45,456 bases of DNA from Burkholderiales bacterium (GCA_022758925.1 JAEMQF010000269.1:1-45456); one strand, 5' to 3'. Positions 8,605-19,079 are shown, counted from the first letter of the stretch. A program made the numbers and translations. Notes: a model not told the origin generated them from the sequence alone.

Positions 8605-11281
8605 AGGCAATCCGCCCCTGGTCCGCCGCGAGGACTACACCGCGCCGGCCTACTGGATTCGCAGCGTCGACCTGAGTTTCGACCTCGACCCGGGCAAGAC
8701 GCTCGTCATCAACCGCATGCGCATCGAGCGCAATCCGAAGCAGCCGGCGCAGCCGCTGCGTTTGCATGGCGAGGAGCTGAATCTGTCGCGCGTGCTCGCG
8801 AACGGCGAATCGGTGTCGTTCCGCCACGAGGGCGGCATGCTCGTCATCGACAACCTGCCCGACACCGAGTTCACGCTCGAGATCCGCAACACCTGCGCTC
8901 CCGAGAAGAACACGCAATTGAGCGGCTTGTACAGCTCGGGCGGGGGTTTGTTCACGCAATGCGAGGCCGAGGGCTTTCGCCGCATCACGTACTTCCTGGA
9001 CCGCCCCGACGTGATGGCGGTCTACAGCGTGAGCCTGCGCGCCGACAAGAGCCGCTACCCGGTGCTGCTCAGCAACGGCAACCTGGTCGAGGCCGGTGAC
9101 CTCGACGGCGGGCGCCACTTCGCGAAGTGGCACGACCCGTTTCCGAAGCCGAGTTACCTGTTCGCATTGGTCGCCGCCGACCTCGTGGCGCGCGAGCAGC
9201 GCGTGCGCAGCCACTCGGGCAAGGATCACCTGCTGCAGGTCTACGTGCGCCGCGGCGACCTGGAGAAGACGCAGCACGCGATGAGCTCGCTCGTCGCGTC
9301 GCTCGCGTGGGACGAAGCACGCTTCAAGCTGGCGCTCGACCTGGAGCGCTTCATGATCGTCGCCGTCAGCGACTTCAATGGCGGCGCGATGGAAAACAAG
9401 GGCCTGAACATCTTCAACACCCGATGCGTCCTGGCCAGCCCGGCGACCGCGACCGATGCCGACTTCGCGGCGGTCGAGTCGGTGATCGGCCATGAGTATT
9501 TCCACAACTGGACGGGAAACCGCGTCACCTGCCGCGACTGGTTCCAGCTGAGCCTGAAAGAAGGCCTGACGGTGTTCCGCGACCAGGAATTCAGCATGGA
9601 CATGGCGGGCTCGGCAAGCGCGCGCGCCGTGAAGCGCATTGCCGACGTGAGCCTGCTGCGCGAGCAGCAGTTCCCCGAAGACGCCGGCCCGATGTCGCAC
9701 CCGGTGCGCCCCGACAGCTATGTCTCGATCAACAACTTCTACACCCGGACCGTGTATGAGAAAGGCGCCGAAGTCGTGCGCATGATGTACACGCTGGTCG
9801 GACGCGAAGGTTTCGCCGCGGGAATGAAACTGTACTTCGAGCGCTTCGACGGCCAGGCCGTGACCTGCGACGACTTCGCGCAAGCGATTGCCGATGCGAA
9901 CCCGGGCAGCGCTCTGACGACCCGACTCGAAGCGTTCAAACGCTGGTACTCGCAAAGCGGCACGCCCAAGGTCAAGGCACGTGGCAGCTTCGATGCAGCG
10001 GCACGCAGCTACACGCTCGAGATCGAGCAGGAGCTTGTGACTTCGGGTGCGCCCGCGCTGCCCCAGGTGATTCCGATCGAGATCGGTTTGCTTGGCGGCG
10101 ACGGCCGGGACCTGCCGTTGCGACTGGCGGGCAGCGACAGCGCGGCGCCGACACAGCGCCTGCTGGTGCTGGACCAGGCGCGCGCGAGTTTCACGTTCAG
10201 CGAGATCGACGCCGAGCCGGTGCCTTCGCTGCTGCGCGGGTTTTCCGCGCCGGTGATGCTTGACGACGCTCTGGACGACGCGGCGCTGCTGCTGCGGCTG
10301 GAACACGACAGCGACCCGTTCAACCGCTGGGAGGCCGGCCAGCGCCTGGCGCTGCGGCGTTTGCTCGCCGCGATCGAAGCCGGCGCTCGCGGCGCCGCCG
10401 CCGCGCCGCTCGACACCGCCTATACGAACGCGATGCGCGCGGTGCTGCGCCATGCCACGCTCGATGCGGCGTTCAAACAACGCGTGCTCATGCCCCCGGC
10501 CGAATCGTATATTGCCGAGCAGCTCGAAAGCGTTGACCCACCGCGCGTGCATGCGGCGCGCCAGGCGTACAAGCTGCAGCTCGCGCAGGCGTTGCGCGAC
10601 GACTGGGCCTGGGCCTTCGAGACACACCAGGTTCAAGGTGGCTACTCGCCCGACGCCTACAGCGCCGGCCGGCGCGCGCTGGCGAACCTGGCGCTGGCCC
10701 TGCTGTGCCTGGACGCGCATGCCCGCAGCGATGACCTGTGGCCTGGGCGCGCCCTGCAGCGCTTCCAGCAGGCGAGCCACATGACGGATTGCCAAGGTTC
10801 GCTCGCGGCATTGATCGACGGCTACAGCCCGCACGCCGGGCCCGCGCTGCGCGAGTTCCACGCGCGTTTTCGGCACGAGGCACTGGTGCTCGACAAGTGG
10901 TTTACGCTGCAGGCCCTGGCACCGGAGGCAAACGGCGAAGTGTTCGCGCGCGTGCGCGCGCTGTTGCAGCACCCCGACTTTTCCTTGCTCAACCCGAACC
11001 GGGTGCGCGCCCTCGTCTCGGCGTTCTGCTCCTCCAACCCGGCGGCGTTTCACCGCGCCGACGCCGCGGGCTACGTGTTCTGGTGCGAGCAGGTGCTGGC
11101 GCTCGACGCCGTCAACCCGCAGATCGCGGCGCGCCTGGCGCGCGTGCTGGACCGCTGGAGCCGCCTCACCGAGCCCTACCGCAGTGCCGCACGCGAAGCC
11201 ATCGGCCGGATCGCGGCGCGCAGCGAACTCTCGGCCGACGTGCGCGAAATCGTGACCCACGCATTGCAAGACAGGCCCTAG
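8597..11281 (+). CDS. pepN: aminopeptidase N
   Basis: 894 aa; GGAMENKGLNIFN, VIGHEYFHNWTGNRVTCRDWFQLSLKEGLTVFRDQEFS. Confidence 0.95.
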   Translation: MREGNPPLVRREDYTAPAYWIRSVDLSFDLDPGKTLVINRMRIERNPKQPAQPLRLHGEELNLSRVLANGESVSFRHEGGMLVIDNLPDTEFTLEIRNTCAPEKNTQLSGLYSSGGGLFTQCEAEGFRRITYFLDRPDVMAVYSVSLRADKSRYPVLLSNGNLVEAGDLDGGRHFAKWHDPFPKPSYLFALVAADLVAREQRVRSHSGKDHLLQVYVRRGDLEKTQHAMSSLVASLAWDEARFKLALDLERFMIVAVSDFNGGAMENKGLNIFNTRCVLASPATATDADFAAVESVIGHEYFHNWTGNRVTCRDWFQLSLKEGLTVFRDQEFSMDMAGSASARAVKRIADVSLLREQQFPEDAGPMSHPVRPDSYVSINNFYTRTVYEKGAEVVRMMYTLVGREGFAAGMKLYFERFDGQAVTCDDFAQAIADANPGSALTTRLEAFKRWYSQSGTPKVKARGSFDAAARSYTLEIEQELVTSGAPALPQVIPIEIGLLGGDGRDLPLRLAGSDSAAPTQRLLVLDQARASFTFSEIDAEPVPSLLRGFSAPVMLDDALDDAALLLRLEHDSDPFNRWEAGQRLALRRLLAAIEAGARGAAAAPLDTAYTNAMRAVLRHATLDAAFKQRVLMPPAESYIAEQLESVDPPRVHAARQAYKLQLAQALRDDWAWAFETHQVQGGYSPDAYSAGRRALANLALALLCLDAHARSDDLWPGRALQRFQQASHMTDCQGSLAALIDGYSPHAGPALREFHARFRHEALVLDKWFTLQALAPEANGEVFARVRALLQHPDFSLLNPNRVRALVSAFCSSNPAAFHRADAAGYVFWCEQVLALDAVNPQIAARLARVLDRWSRLTEPYRSAAREAIGRIAARSELSADVREIVTHALQDRP

Positions 11282-11298
11282 AGGACAGGAGATCACCC

Positions 11299-12555
11299 AT
11301 GGTCAAGACGAATGCCTTCTACGCCCAAAGCGGCGGTGTCACCGCCGTCATCAACGCCTCGGCCTGCGGCGTGATCCAGACCGCACGCGCGCACAAAGAC
11401 CGCATCGGCAAGGTCTTCGCCGGGCGCAACGGCATCATCGGTGCGCTCACCGAAGACCTGATCGACACCGGCAAAGAAAGCGCCGCGGCGATCGAGGGTC
11501 TGCGCTTCACACCGTCGGGTGCGTTCGGCTCTTGCCGCTACAAGCTCAAGTCGCTGGAGGCGAACCCGCGCGAATATCAGCGCCTGATCGATGTCTTCAA
11601 GGCGCATGGCATCGGCTACTTCTTCTACAACGGCGGCGGTGATTCGGCCGACACCTGTTTCAAGATGAGCCAGCTCTCGCAGACGCTGGGTTACCCGCTG
11701 CAGGCGATCCATCTGCCGAAGACGGTCGACAACGACCTGCCCATCACCGACTGCTGCCCCGGCTTCGGCTCGGTGGCCAAGTACGTGGCCGTGTCAACGC
11801 TCGAGGCGTCGTTCGACGTGCGCTCGATGTGCAAGACCTCGACCAAGGTGTTCGTGCTCGAAGTCATGGGGCGTCACGCAGGCTGGATCGCCGCTGCCGG
11901 CGGGCTGGTCGAAGACCACGGCATTCCGGTCGTGATCCTGTTCCCCGAAATCGTGTTCGACCAGGCGAAGTTCATCGCGCGCGTGGACACACTGGTGAAG
12001 CAGCACGGCTACTGCAGCGTCGTCGTCTCGGAGGGCTGCCACCATGCGGATGGCACATTCCTGGCCGAACAAGGCACGCGCGACGCCTTTGGCCACGCCC
12101 AGCTCGGAGGCGCCGCGCCGGTGGTCGCAGGCATCGTCAAAGACGCGCTCGGCGTCAAATTCCACTGGGCCGTGGCTGACTACCTGCAGCGCGCGGCGCG
12201 CCACATTGCGTCCAAGACCGACGTGAAGCAGGCGTACGAACTCGGCAAACGCGGCGTTGAACTCGCGTTGAAGGGCCACAACGCCGTGATGCCGACGATC
12301 GAGCGCACTTCCGACACCCCCTACAAATACCGCATCGGCATGGCGCCGCTGGCGAAGGTGGCGAACGTCGAGAAGTTCATGCCGCGCGATTTCATCAGCG
12401 CCGACGGCTTCGGCATCACGCACCGATGCAAGCTCTACCTCAGGCCGCTGATCGAGGGCGAAGACCCACCCAGGTACAGGGGCGGCCTGCCGCTGTACAC
12501 GACGCTGAAGAATTTCGCGGTGGCGAAGAAGTTGCCTGCTTTCGAGATGAAATAG
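11299..12555 (+). CDS. 6-phosphofructokinase, probably pyrophosphate-dependent
   Basis: MVKTNAFYAQSGGVTAVINAS, YNGGGDSADTCFKMSQ, HLPKTVDNDLPITDCCPGFGSVAKY; the Lys in PKTVDND is typical of PPi-PFKs. Confidence 0.85.
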   Translation: MVKTNAFYAQSGGVTAVINASACGVIQTARAHKDRIGKVFAGRNGIIGALTEDLIDTGKESAAAIEGLRFTPSGAFGSCRYKLKSLEANPREYQRLIDVFKAHGIGYFFYNGGGDSADTCFKMSQLSQTLGYPLQAIHLPKTVDNDLPITDCCPGFGSVAKYVAVSTLEASFDVRSMCKTSTKVFVLEVMGRHAGWIAAAGGLVEDHGIPVVILFPEIVFDQAKFIARVDTLVKQHGYCSVVVSEGCHHADGTFLAEQGTRDAFGHAQLGGAAPVVAGIVKDALGVKFHWAVADYLQRAARHIASKTDVKQAYELGKRGVELALKGHNAVMPTIERTSDTPYKYRIGMAPLAKVANVEKFMPRDFISADGFGITHRCKLYLRPLIEGEDPPRYRGGLPLYTTLKNFAVAKKLPAFEMK

Positions 12556-12592
12556 GCCCGGGTCGGCCGACGGCAGCGGGCGACACCCTCGC

Positions 12593-12598
12593 TATAAT
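12593..12598 (+). promoter_or_regulatory. Putative -10 box (TATAAT) for the tRNA-Thr gene
   Basis: TATAAT 18 nt upstream of the tRNA 5' end. Confidence 0.5.
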
Positions 12599-12615
12599 TT
12601 GCGCTTTTCTGCAAG

Positions 12616-12691
12616 GCCGGCGTAGCTCAGTTGGTAGAGCAGCGCATTCGTAATGCGAAGGTCGGGAGTTCGACTCTTCTCGCCGGCACCA
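12616..12691 (+). tRNA. tRNA-Thr (anticodon CGT), CCA encoded
   Basis: GCCGGCG acceptor pairs with CGCCGGC; D-loop AGTTGGTA; anticodon loop TTCGTAA; T-loop TTCGACT; 3' ACCA. Confidence 0.93.
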
Positions 12692-12712
12692 AGGCAGACA
12701 AGCACCTGGCCC

Positions 12713-12739
12713 AGCCCCTGAGGATGGGCTTTGTTGTTT
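12713..12739 (+). terminator. Possible intrinsic terminator downstream of tRNA-Thr
   Basis: AGCCC-CTGAGGAT-GGGCT followed by TTGTTGTTT. Confidence 0.5.
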
Positions 12740-12814
12740 CCGGGGAAGCTGTCGGCGAGTTGCAGGCAGGCTTCACAATCCGCCTCGACACGAGCGCCAA
12801 ACCCGGCACATTCA

Positions 12815-13234
12815 ATGGCCCACAAATCACCTCTCGTGCAGCGACTCGCGCGCGCGCTGACTGCAATCGCGACGGCAAAGCAGGTTTGGCGAATTCTCTT
12901 GCTGTTGTTCATCGTGGCGGTGGGCTACCTCGCGCTCACGCCGATACCGCCGCCGAGCATCGATTTCGGCTGGGACAAGTTGAACCACCTGGTGGCGTTC
13001 AGCACGCTTGCCTTTTCGGCGTCGCTGAGCTGGCCGGCGTCGCGCCGCGTGCGCCTGCTCATGTACTTCATGCTGTTCGCGTACGGCGGCCTGATTGAAG
13101 TCTTGCAGCAGTTCGTTCCTGGCCGCGCCTGCGAGTGGGCCGACCTGTTTGCCGATTCGGTGGGCATCGTCCTCGGTGCAGGCATGGCCGCCGGCCTGGT
13201 TCGAAGGGCATCAAGCAAGGCGCCTCCGATCTGA
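12815..13234 (+). CDS. VanZ-like family membrane protein
   Basis: WRILLLLFIVAVGYLALTPIPPPSIDFGWDKLNHLVAFSTLAFSASL...YGGLIEVLQQFVPGRACEWADLFADSVGIVLG. Confidence 0.8.
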   Translation: MAHKSPLVQRLARALTAIATAKQVWRILLLLFIVAVGYLALTPIPPPSIDFGWDKLNHLVAFSTLAFSASLSWPASRRVRLLMYFMLFAYGGLIEVLQQFVPGRACEWADLFADSVGIVLGAGMAAGLVRRASSKAPPI

Positions 13235-13264
13235 GCCTGTTCGCTCGCCTGTAAAGTCGCACGC

Positions 13265-13924
13265 ATGTGCAACCGCTACGTCTCACCCCAGGCCGGCGAC
13301 ATAGAGCGCTACTGGCATGCAGGCGGTCGAACGCCATGGCGCGGCGCTGAAGTCTTTCCGCGCGCTGCAGGTCCATTCATCAGGCGCGCCGCCGACGCGA
13401 CGCAATCGCAGCGCGAACTCGTCATCGGCCAATGGGGCCTGGTGCCGTGGTTCGCCAAGACGTCGAAGCTGACCTACTCGACGAACAACGCGCGTTTCGA
13501 AGAGATCGAGACCAAGGCTTCCTTCAAGCACCCGTGGCAATACGGCAAGCGCTGCATCATCCCTGCGCTGTCGTTCGATGAGCCGAACTGGGAGAGCGGG
13601 AAGAACGTCTGGTGGCAATTTCGCCGTGCTGACGGTGCGCCCTGGGGATTGGCCGGGCTGTGGAGCACATGGACCGACAAGGCCTCGGGCGAGATCGTCG
13701 AGAGCTACACGATACTCACGTTGAACGCCGACGAGCACCCGCTGATGAAACGCATGCACAAGCCCGACCCGAAGCTGGCCGCGCACCAGCAGGACAAACG
13801 TTCAGTGGTGCCGATAGAGTTCGAGGATGTCGACCCTTGGCTGTTTGGAACGCTCGACGACGCCAGGCAATTGGTTCGGTTGGCGCCGGTGCACTTGTTC
13901 GATGCCGGACCACTCGGCCGCTGA
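13265..13924 (+). CDS. SOS response-associated peptidase (SRAP/HMCES/YedK family)
   Basis: MCNRYVSP with catalytic Cys2, WGLVPWFAK, NARFEEIETKASFKHPWQYGKRCIIPALSFDEP. Confidence 0.92.
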   Translation: MCNRYVSPQAGDIERYWHAGGRTPWRGAEVFPRAAGPFIRRAADATQSQRELVIGQWGLVPWFAKTSKLTYSTNNARFEEIETKASFKHPWQYGKRCIIPALSFDEPNWESGKNVWWQFRRADGAPWGLAGLWSTWTDKASGEIVESYTILTLNADEHPLMKRMHKPDPKLAAHQQDKRSVVPIEFEDVDPWLFGTLDDARQLVRLAPVHLFDAGPLGR

Positions 13925-13932
13925 GGTCTCCC

Positions 13933-14433
13933 GTGCCGCGACACCCACCCAAACCTGACCCTTGGTACGCGATCCGTAGGCGGCAAGGGCCCTGGGGCAT
14001 CGTCTATCGCGTCAGTTTCACACGCGCCGGAACGAATGTGGCTTCGATGTTTCGAGCGCGTGACTATGGCAATGCGAAGGCGGCGTTGCGAGCCGCACGC
14101 GCGTGGCGGGACCGGATGGCAAGCGAACTCAAGCTCAAGACGAAACAGGAATACAGCCGTATCTTGCGGCCCGACAACACGAGCGGTTGCGCGGGCGTGT
14201 ATCTCAAGCACCAGATCATTCGCCGCGGAGCCTGGAGCGGTGAGTACGTGCACTGGCAGGCGCAAACGCCGCAAGGGCTGATTCCGTTCAGGTCACGCTC
14301 GTTCTCCGTCGCTCGATACGGTTTCGACGATGCCTATGCGTTGGCCGTCAAGGCGCGCGAGGAGTTCGTCGCAGAGGTCGAGGGTTACGTCGGCCTCACA
14401 CTCATTCCCGAGCGCTTTCGGCCCGCCGAGTAG
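13933..14433 (+). CDS. Stand-alone protein with two AP2-like segments
   Basis: GTG start; first segment WGIVYRVSFTRAGTNVASMFRARDYGNAKAALRAARAWRD; second NTSGCAGVYLKHQIIRRGAWSGEYVHWQAQTPQGLIPFRSRSFSVARYGFDDAYALAVKARE. Confidence 0.65.
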   Translation: MPRHPPKPDPWYAIRRRQGPWGIVYRVSFTRAGTNVASMFRARDYGNAKAALRAARAWRDRMASELKLKTKQEYSRILRPDNTSGCAGVYLKHQIIRRGAWSGEYVHWQAQTPQGLIPFRSRSFSVARYGFDDAYALAVKAREEFVAEVEGYVGLTLIPERFRPAE

Positions 14434-14548
14434 CCCCGCAGGCAGCCGGCATTCGCACCATCGCGACGCCCGCAATGCCGGGACTTCGCCGCGAGCGTTG
14501 TGCCGGCAGCGCCGCGCGCGCCGGCCCCGACGCGCGCGCTTCAAATCG

Positions 14549-16246
14549 TCACGCCGGCTGGCCGGCTTGCGACTTGAGCAATTCGTCGCGCAGCTGGCGC
14601 CGCAGGATCTTGCCGAGGTTGGTCTTGGGCAGCGGCTCGCTGCGGAACTCGACCAGCTTGGGCATCTTGTAGTCGGTCAGGTGCTTGCGGCAATGCTCGA
14701 GCAGTGCCTGTTCGGTCAGGGCAGGGTCGCTCCTGACGACGACGATCTTCACGGCCTCGCCCGATCTCGCGTCGGGCACACCGATCGCCGCGACTTCAGC
14801 GACGCCCGGGTGCAGCGCGACGGCGTCTTCGATCTGGTTCGGGAACACCTTGAACCCCGAGACGATGATCATGTCCTTCTTGCGGTCGGTGATCTTGAAG
14901 TAGCCGCGCTCGTCGACGAAACCCATGTCGCCGGTGCGCAGCCAACCGTCGCTGGTGAAGACCTTCGCGGTCTCGTCCGGGTGGTTCCAGTAGCCTGCCA
15001 TGACCTGCGGTCCGCGCACCACGATTTCGCCGACTTCGCCGACTGCAAGCTCGTTGCCGTCGTCGTCCAGCACCGCAGCCTGGGTCGACGGAATCGGCAT
15101 GCCGATGGTTCCGGTCCAGTCGTCGATGTTGAGCGGGTTGGAGATCGCGCCCGGCGACGTTTCGGTCAGGCCGTAGGCTTCGATGATCGGCACCCCGGTC
15201 GCCTTCTTCCAGCGCTCGGCGACGATGCGCTGCACCGCCATGCCGCCGGCATTCGTGACCTTCAGGCTGCGCGTATCGACGTCGATGAAGCCGGGCGCGT
15301 CGAGCAGCGCGCGGTACAGCGTGTTGACGCCGATGATCGCGGTGAACGGGTAGCGCTTGAGGTCCCGAATGAAGGCGGGCATGTCCCTCGGGTTCGTGAC
15401 CAGCACGTTGTGCGCGCCGATCTTCATGAAGACGAGGTTGCACGTCAGCGCATAGACGTGGTACATCGGCAGCGGGCAGACCAGGATCTCTTTGCCGTCG
15501 AGCAGATCGTGCGCGATCCAGGCCGATAGCTGCTGCACGTTGGCCGCCATGTTGCCGTGCGTCAGCACGGCTCCCTTGGCGACACCGGTCGTCCCGCCCG
15601 TGTACTGCAGGAACGCGGTGTCGGCGTGGGTCAGCACGACATCGGCCAGCGGCTGAGACTGCCCGGCGCGCAGCGCCGCGTTGAACTCGGTTGCGCCGGG
15701 AATCTGCCACTGCGGCACCATCTTCTTCACGTACTTGACGACGACGTTGGTCAGCACTTCCTTGAGCAGCGAGAACATGTCGCCGACCTCGGTCGTGATG
15801 ACGTGCAGTTTTAGCGTCGGGTTCTTTGCCAGCACCGCTTGCAGCGTGTGCGCGAAGTTCTCGAGCACCACGATCGCCGCGGCGCCCGAGTCCTTCAACT
15901 GGTGCTCGAGTTCGGGCACGGTGTACTGCGGATTCACGTTGACCACCACCAGGCCGGCGCGCAGCACGCCGAACAGCGCCACCGGATACTGCAGCAGGTT
16001 GGGCATCATGATCGCAACGCGCTCGCCCTTGCGCAGCGCGAGCGTGTTCTGCAGGTAGGCCGCGAAGTCGCGGCTGTTGCGGTCGAGCTCGGCGTAGCTC
16101 ATCGACGCCCCCATGTTCGCGTACGCAGGCAGGCCGGCGAAACGTTGGCAGCTGCGCTGCAGCACGTCTTTCAGCGATGCGAATTCATTGATATCGACTT
16201 CATGCGGAATTCCCGCAGGGTAGTTGCGCAACCAGATCTTTTCCAT
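14549..16246 (-). CDS. fadD: Long-chain fatty acid--CoA ligase (FadD-like)
   Basis: 565 aa; MEKIWLRNYPAGIPHEVDIN, LQYTGGTTGVAKGAVLTHGN, GWLRTGDMGFVDERGYFKITDRKKDMIIVSGFKVFPNQIED. Confidence 0.92.
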   Translation of the reverse strand: MEKIWLRNYPAGIPHEVDINEFASLKDVLQRSCQRFAGLPAYANMGASMSYAELDRNSRDFAAYLQNTLALRKGERVAIMMPNLLQYPVALFGVLRAGLVVVNVNPQYTVPELEHQLKDSGAAAIVVLENFAHTLQAVLAKNPTLKLHVITTEVGDMFSLLKEVLTNVVVKYVKKMVPQWQIPGATEFNAALRAGQSQPLADVVLTHADTAFLQYTGGTTGVAKGAVLTHGNMAANVQQLSAWIAHDLLDGKEILVCPLPMYHVYALTCNLVFMKIGAHNVLVTNPRDMPAFIRDLKRYPFTAIIGVNTLYRALLDAPGFIDVDTRSLKVTNAGGMAVQRIVAERWKKATGVPIIEAYGLTETSPGAISNPLNIDDWTGTIGMPIPSTQAAVLDDDGNELAVGEVGEIVVRGPQVMAGYWNHPDETAKVFTSDGWLRTGDMGFVDERGYFKITDRKKDMIIVSGFKVFPNQIEDAVALHPGVAEVAAIGVPDARSGEAVKIVVVRSDPALTEQALLEHCRKHLTDYKMPKLVEFRSEPLPKTNLGKILRRQLRDELLKSQAGQPA

Positions 16247-16495
16247 GATGGTTCCTCGCTGTTTCGTTTGCTGGTCAAAGGGACCTCACCTGCCCCGGGG
16301 TCCGAGCCGCTGCCGCACCGCAATCGCGAGCGCTGCGCGAGATGGCCCAACGATAGGGCGTGACCGCGTCGACCATTTGCTTTGCATCAACCGCCCGCGC
16401 TGCTGCGCGAAATCGCTTCGAACTTGCGCGCGATCAATGGCTCCAGCGTCAACAGCGCCAAAGATTGAGCCCTCGGCTCGAATGGAGTGCGCAAG

Positions 16496-18130
16496 ATGGC
16501 CGCCAAACAACTCATCTTTCACGAAGCCGCGCGCGACAAGATCCGCCGCGGCGTCGACATCCTGGCCGACGCCGTCAAGGTCACGCTCGGGCCGCGCGGC
16601 CGCACCGTGATCCTGGAGCGCGACTTCGGCGCGCCGCAGATCGTCAACTCCGGCGTGCTGGTGGCCAAGTCGGTCGAACTCGAAGACCGCTTCGAGAACA
16701 TGGGCGCGCAATTGCTGCGCGAGGTCGCCTCGCGCACCAGCGAAAAAGCGGGCGACGGCACAACCACCGCCACCGTGCTCGCGCACCGCATGATTCACGA
16801 AGGGCTGCGCTATCTCGCCGGCGGCATGAACCCGATGGAGCTCAAGCGCGGCATGGAACGTGCGATCGAGGCCGTGGTCGCACAAATCAAACAGATCGCG
16901 CGGCCTTGCGAAAGCTCGCAAGAGATCTCGCATGTGGCAGCGATCTCGGCGAACAACGACGCGTCGATCGGCGAGTTGCTCGCCGGCGCGATCGACAAGG
17001 TCGGACGCGAGGGCGCGATCTCGATCGAAGACGGCTCGGGCCTGGCGAGCGAGCTTGAAGTCGTCGAGGGTCTGCAGTTCGATCGTGGTTACCTGTCGCC
17101 CTACTTCGTCAACAACGCCGAGCGCCAGAGCGCCGTGCTGGAAGACGTCTTGATCCTGCTCTGCGACAAGAAACTGGGGTCGCTGAAAGACCTGCTGCCA
17201 CTGCTCGAAGAAGTGGTGAAGGCGGGCCGGCCGCTGCTCGTGATCGCCGAAGACATCGAGAGCGACGCGCTCGCCACGCTCGTCATCAACACGATCCGGG
17301 GCACGTTCAAGACCTGCGCCGTGAAGGCACCTGGCTTCGGCGACCGGCGCAAGGCGATGCTGCACGACATCGCGGTGCTGACCGGCGGCACGGTCGTGAG
17401 CGATGAAGTCGGCCGCACCTTGGAAAAGGCCCAATTGGCCGACCTTGGGCGTGCCAAGCGCGTCGAAGTGGGCAAGGAAGAGACGACGCTGATCGGCGGC
17501 GCCGGCAGCAGCGAGGCGATCAAGGCGCGGGTCGCCGCGATCCGCAAGGAGCGCGACGCCGCGACCAGCGACTACGACCGCGAGAAGCTCGACGAGCGCA
17601 TCTCCAAGCTGTCGGGTGGCGTCGCGCTGATCAAGGTCGGCGCCGCGACCGAAGCCGAGCTGAAGGAGCGCAAGATCCGCGTCGAAGACGCGCTCCACGC
17701 CACGCGCGCCGCGGTCGAAGAAGGCATCGTTCCGGGCGGCGGCGTCGCGCTGCTGCGTGCGCGCCGCGTACTCGCCACACTGAAGGGCGCGACGCTCGAC
17801 GAAGACTCGGGAATTCGCCTCGTCGAGCGCGCGCTCGAAGAGCCGCTGCGCTGCATTGTCGCGAATGCCGGCGTCGAGCCCTCGGTCGTGCTGAGCAAGG
17901 TCGACGAGGCTATCGACCGCGCGTTCGGCTACAACGCCGCCACCCGCACCTACGGCGACCTGCTGCTGATGGGCGTCATCGACCCGGCCAAGGTGACGCG
18001 CCTGGCGCTGCAGAACGCCGGCTCGATCGCGGGCCTGATTCTCAGCGTCGACTGCCTGATCGCGAACGCACCGAAGCCCAAACAGGGCGCCGAAGGCGCG
18101 CTGTCGGGCACCGAACCGCCGGAGTTCTAG
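16496..18130 (+). CDS. groEL: 60-kDa chaperonin GroEL paralogue (no adjacent groES)
   Basis: [41 protein letters not shown]...[11 protein letters not shown]...[15 protein letters not shown]; tail [19 protein letters not shown] lacks the GGM repeat. Confidence 0.95.
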   Translation: MAAKQLIFHEAARDKIRRGVDILADAVKVTLGPRGRTVILERDFGAPQIVNSGVLVAKSVELEDRFENMGAQLLREVASRTSEKAGDGTTTATVLAHRMIHEGLRYLAGGMNPMELKRGMERAIEAVVAQIKQIARPCESSQEISHVAAISANNDASIGELLAGAIDKVGREGAISIEDGSGLASELEVVEGLQFDRGYLSPYFVNNAERQSAVLEDVLILLCDKKLGSLKDLLPLLEEVVKAGRPLLVIAEDIESDALATLVINTIRGTFKTCAVKAPGFGDRRKAMLHDIAVLTGGTVVSDEVGRTLEKAQLADLGRAKRVEVGKEETTLIGGAGSSEAIKARVAAIRKERDAATSDYDREKLDERISKLSGGVALIKVGAATEAELKERKIRVEDALHATRAAVEEGIVPGGGVALLRARRVLATLKGATLDEDSGIRLVERALEEPLRCIVANAGVEPSVVLSKVDEAIDRAFGYNAATRTYGDLLLMGVIDPAKVTRLALQNAGSIAGLILSVDCLIANAPKPKQGAEGALSGTEPPEF

Positions 18131-18134
18131 CGCC

Positions 18135-19079
18135 GTGACCACGGCGGCGTTGGCCGATGTCGCAAACCTGGCCGCTGTCCAGGCTCGAAGCAGCACGGCT
18201 GCGCCTCAGCCCACGCCGGCGCTCAGCACCAATGCGTGGGTTGCCGCACAGCTCGAACAGATGGCCACGCTGCTCGACGCGCAGGGCGCCAACCCGTACC
18301 GCGCGGGCGCGTACCGCCGGGCAGCAGGCACCGTCGCCGAGTTGAAGCAGGACCTGCGCGGCGTCTTCGAACGCGAGGGCAGCGCCGGGCTCGACGCGCT
18401 GCCGGCGATCGGCAGCAGCATCGCGTCGGCGATCGCCGAGATGCTCGTCAGTGGCCGCTGGAACCGGCTCGAACGGCTGTGCGGCGAAGCCGAACCCGAA
18501 GCGTTGTTCCGCACCGTTCCGGGGGTCGGCCCGCGCCTCGCGCGGCGCCTGCACGAGGCGCTCGGGGTGCACAGCCTCGAGGCGCTCGAAGTCGCCGCGT
18601 TTGACGGCAGGCTCGCGCGCGTGCCGCGTCTCGGCGAGCGCCGCGCCGCGGCGATTCGAGCCGCACTGTCTCAGTTGCTGAACCGCCGGCGTGCGCCGCG
18701 CCGCACGCCGCCGGCGACGCTCGGTGCCAACGAACCGCCGGTGGACTGGGTGCTCGACGTCGACCGCGAGTACCGCGCCGCCGCCGCGGCCGACAAACTG
18801 CCGAAGATCGCGCCGCGCCGCTTCAACCCCGAGGCAAAGGCATGGCTGCCGGTACTGCACACGACGCGCGGCGACTGGCACTTCACTGCCCTGTACTCCA
18901 ACACCGCGCGCGCGCATGAACTCGGCCACGTGCGCGACTGGGTCGTGGTCTACGTCGAAGACGGCAATCACGACGAACATCAGTACACGGTCGTCACTCC
19001 GGCCGGTGGGCCGCTCGCGGGGCGGCGCACCGTGCGCGGCCGCGAAGCCGAGTGCAGCGCCTGGTATCGGCGCCAATGA
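18135..19079 (+). CDS. PolX-type N-terminal helix-hairpin-helix protein lacking a polymerase palm
   Basis: LEQMATLLDAQGANPYRAGAYRRAA, LPAIGSSIASAIAEML, VPGVGPRLARRLHE, VPRLGERRAAAIRAAL; no NTase or PHP motifs. Confidence 0.7.
   Translation: MTTAALADVANLAAVQARSSTAAPQPTPALSTNAWVAAQLEQMATLLDAQGANPYRAGAYRRAAGTVAELKQDLRGVFEREGSAGLDALPAIGSSIASAIAEMLVSGRWNRLERLCGEAEPEALFRTVPGVGPRLARRLHEALGVHSLEALEVAAFDGRLARVPRLGERRAAAIRAALSQLLNRRRAPRRTPPATLGANEPPVDWVLDVDREYRAAAAADKLPKIAPRRFNPEAKAWLPVLHTTRGDWHFTALYSNTARAHELGHVRDWVVVYVEDGNHDEHQYTVVTPAGGPLAGRRTVRGREAECSAWYRRQ

Noticed and set aside
8537-11296. 919-aa minus-strand ORF opposite pepN
   Set aside because: Shadow ORF; pepN motifs are unambiguous on the plus strand
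13283-13786. Antisense ORF to the SRAP gene
   Set aside because: No domain support; the plus-strand SRAP call has catalytic Cys2 and conserved motifs
16467-16484. GAGCC-CTC-GGCTC dyad just upstream of groEL as a CIRCE element
   Set aside because: Sequence does not match CIRCE (TTAGCACTC-N9-GAGTGCTAA); a short GC hairpin is expected by chance here
16286-18196. 636-aa minus-strand ORF opposite groEL
   Set aside because: Shadow ORF with no recognisable domain
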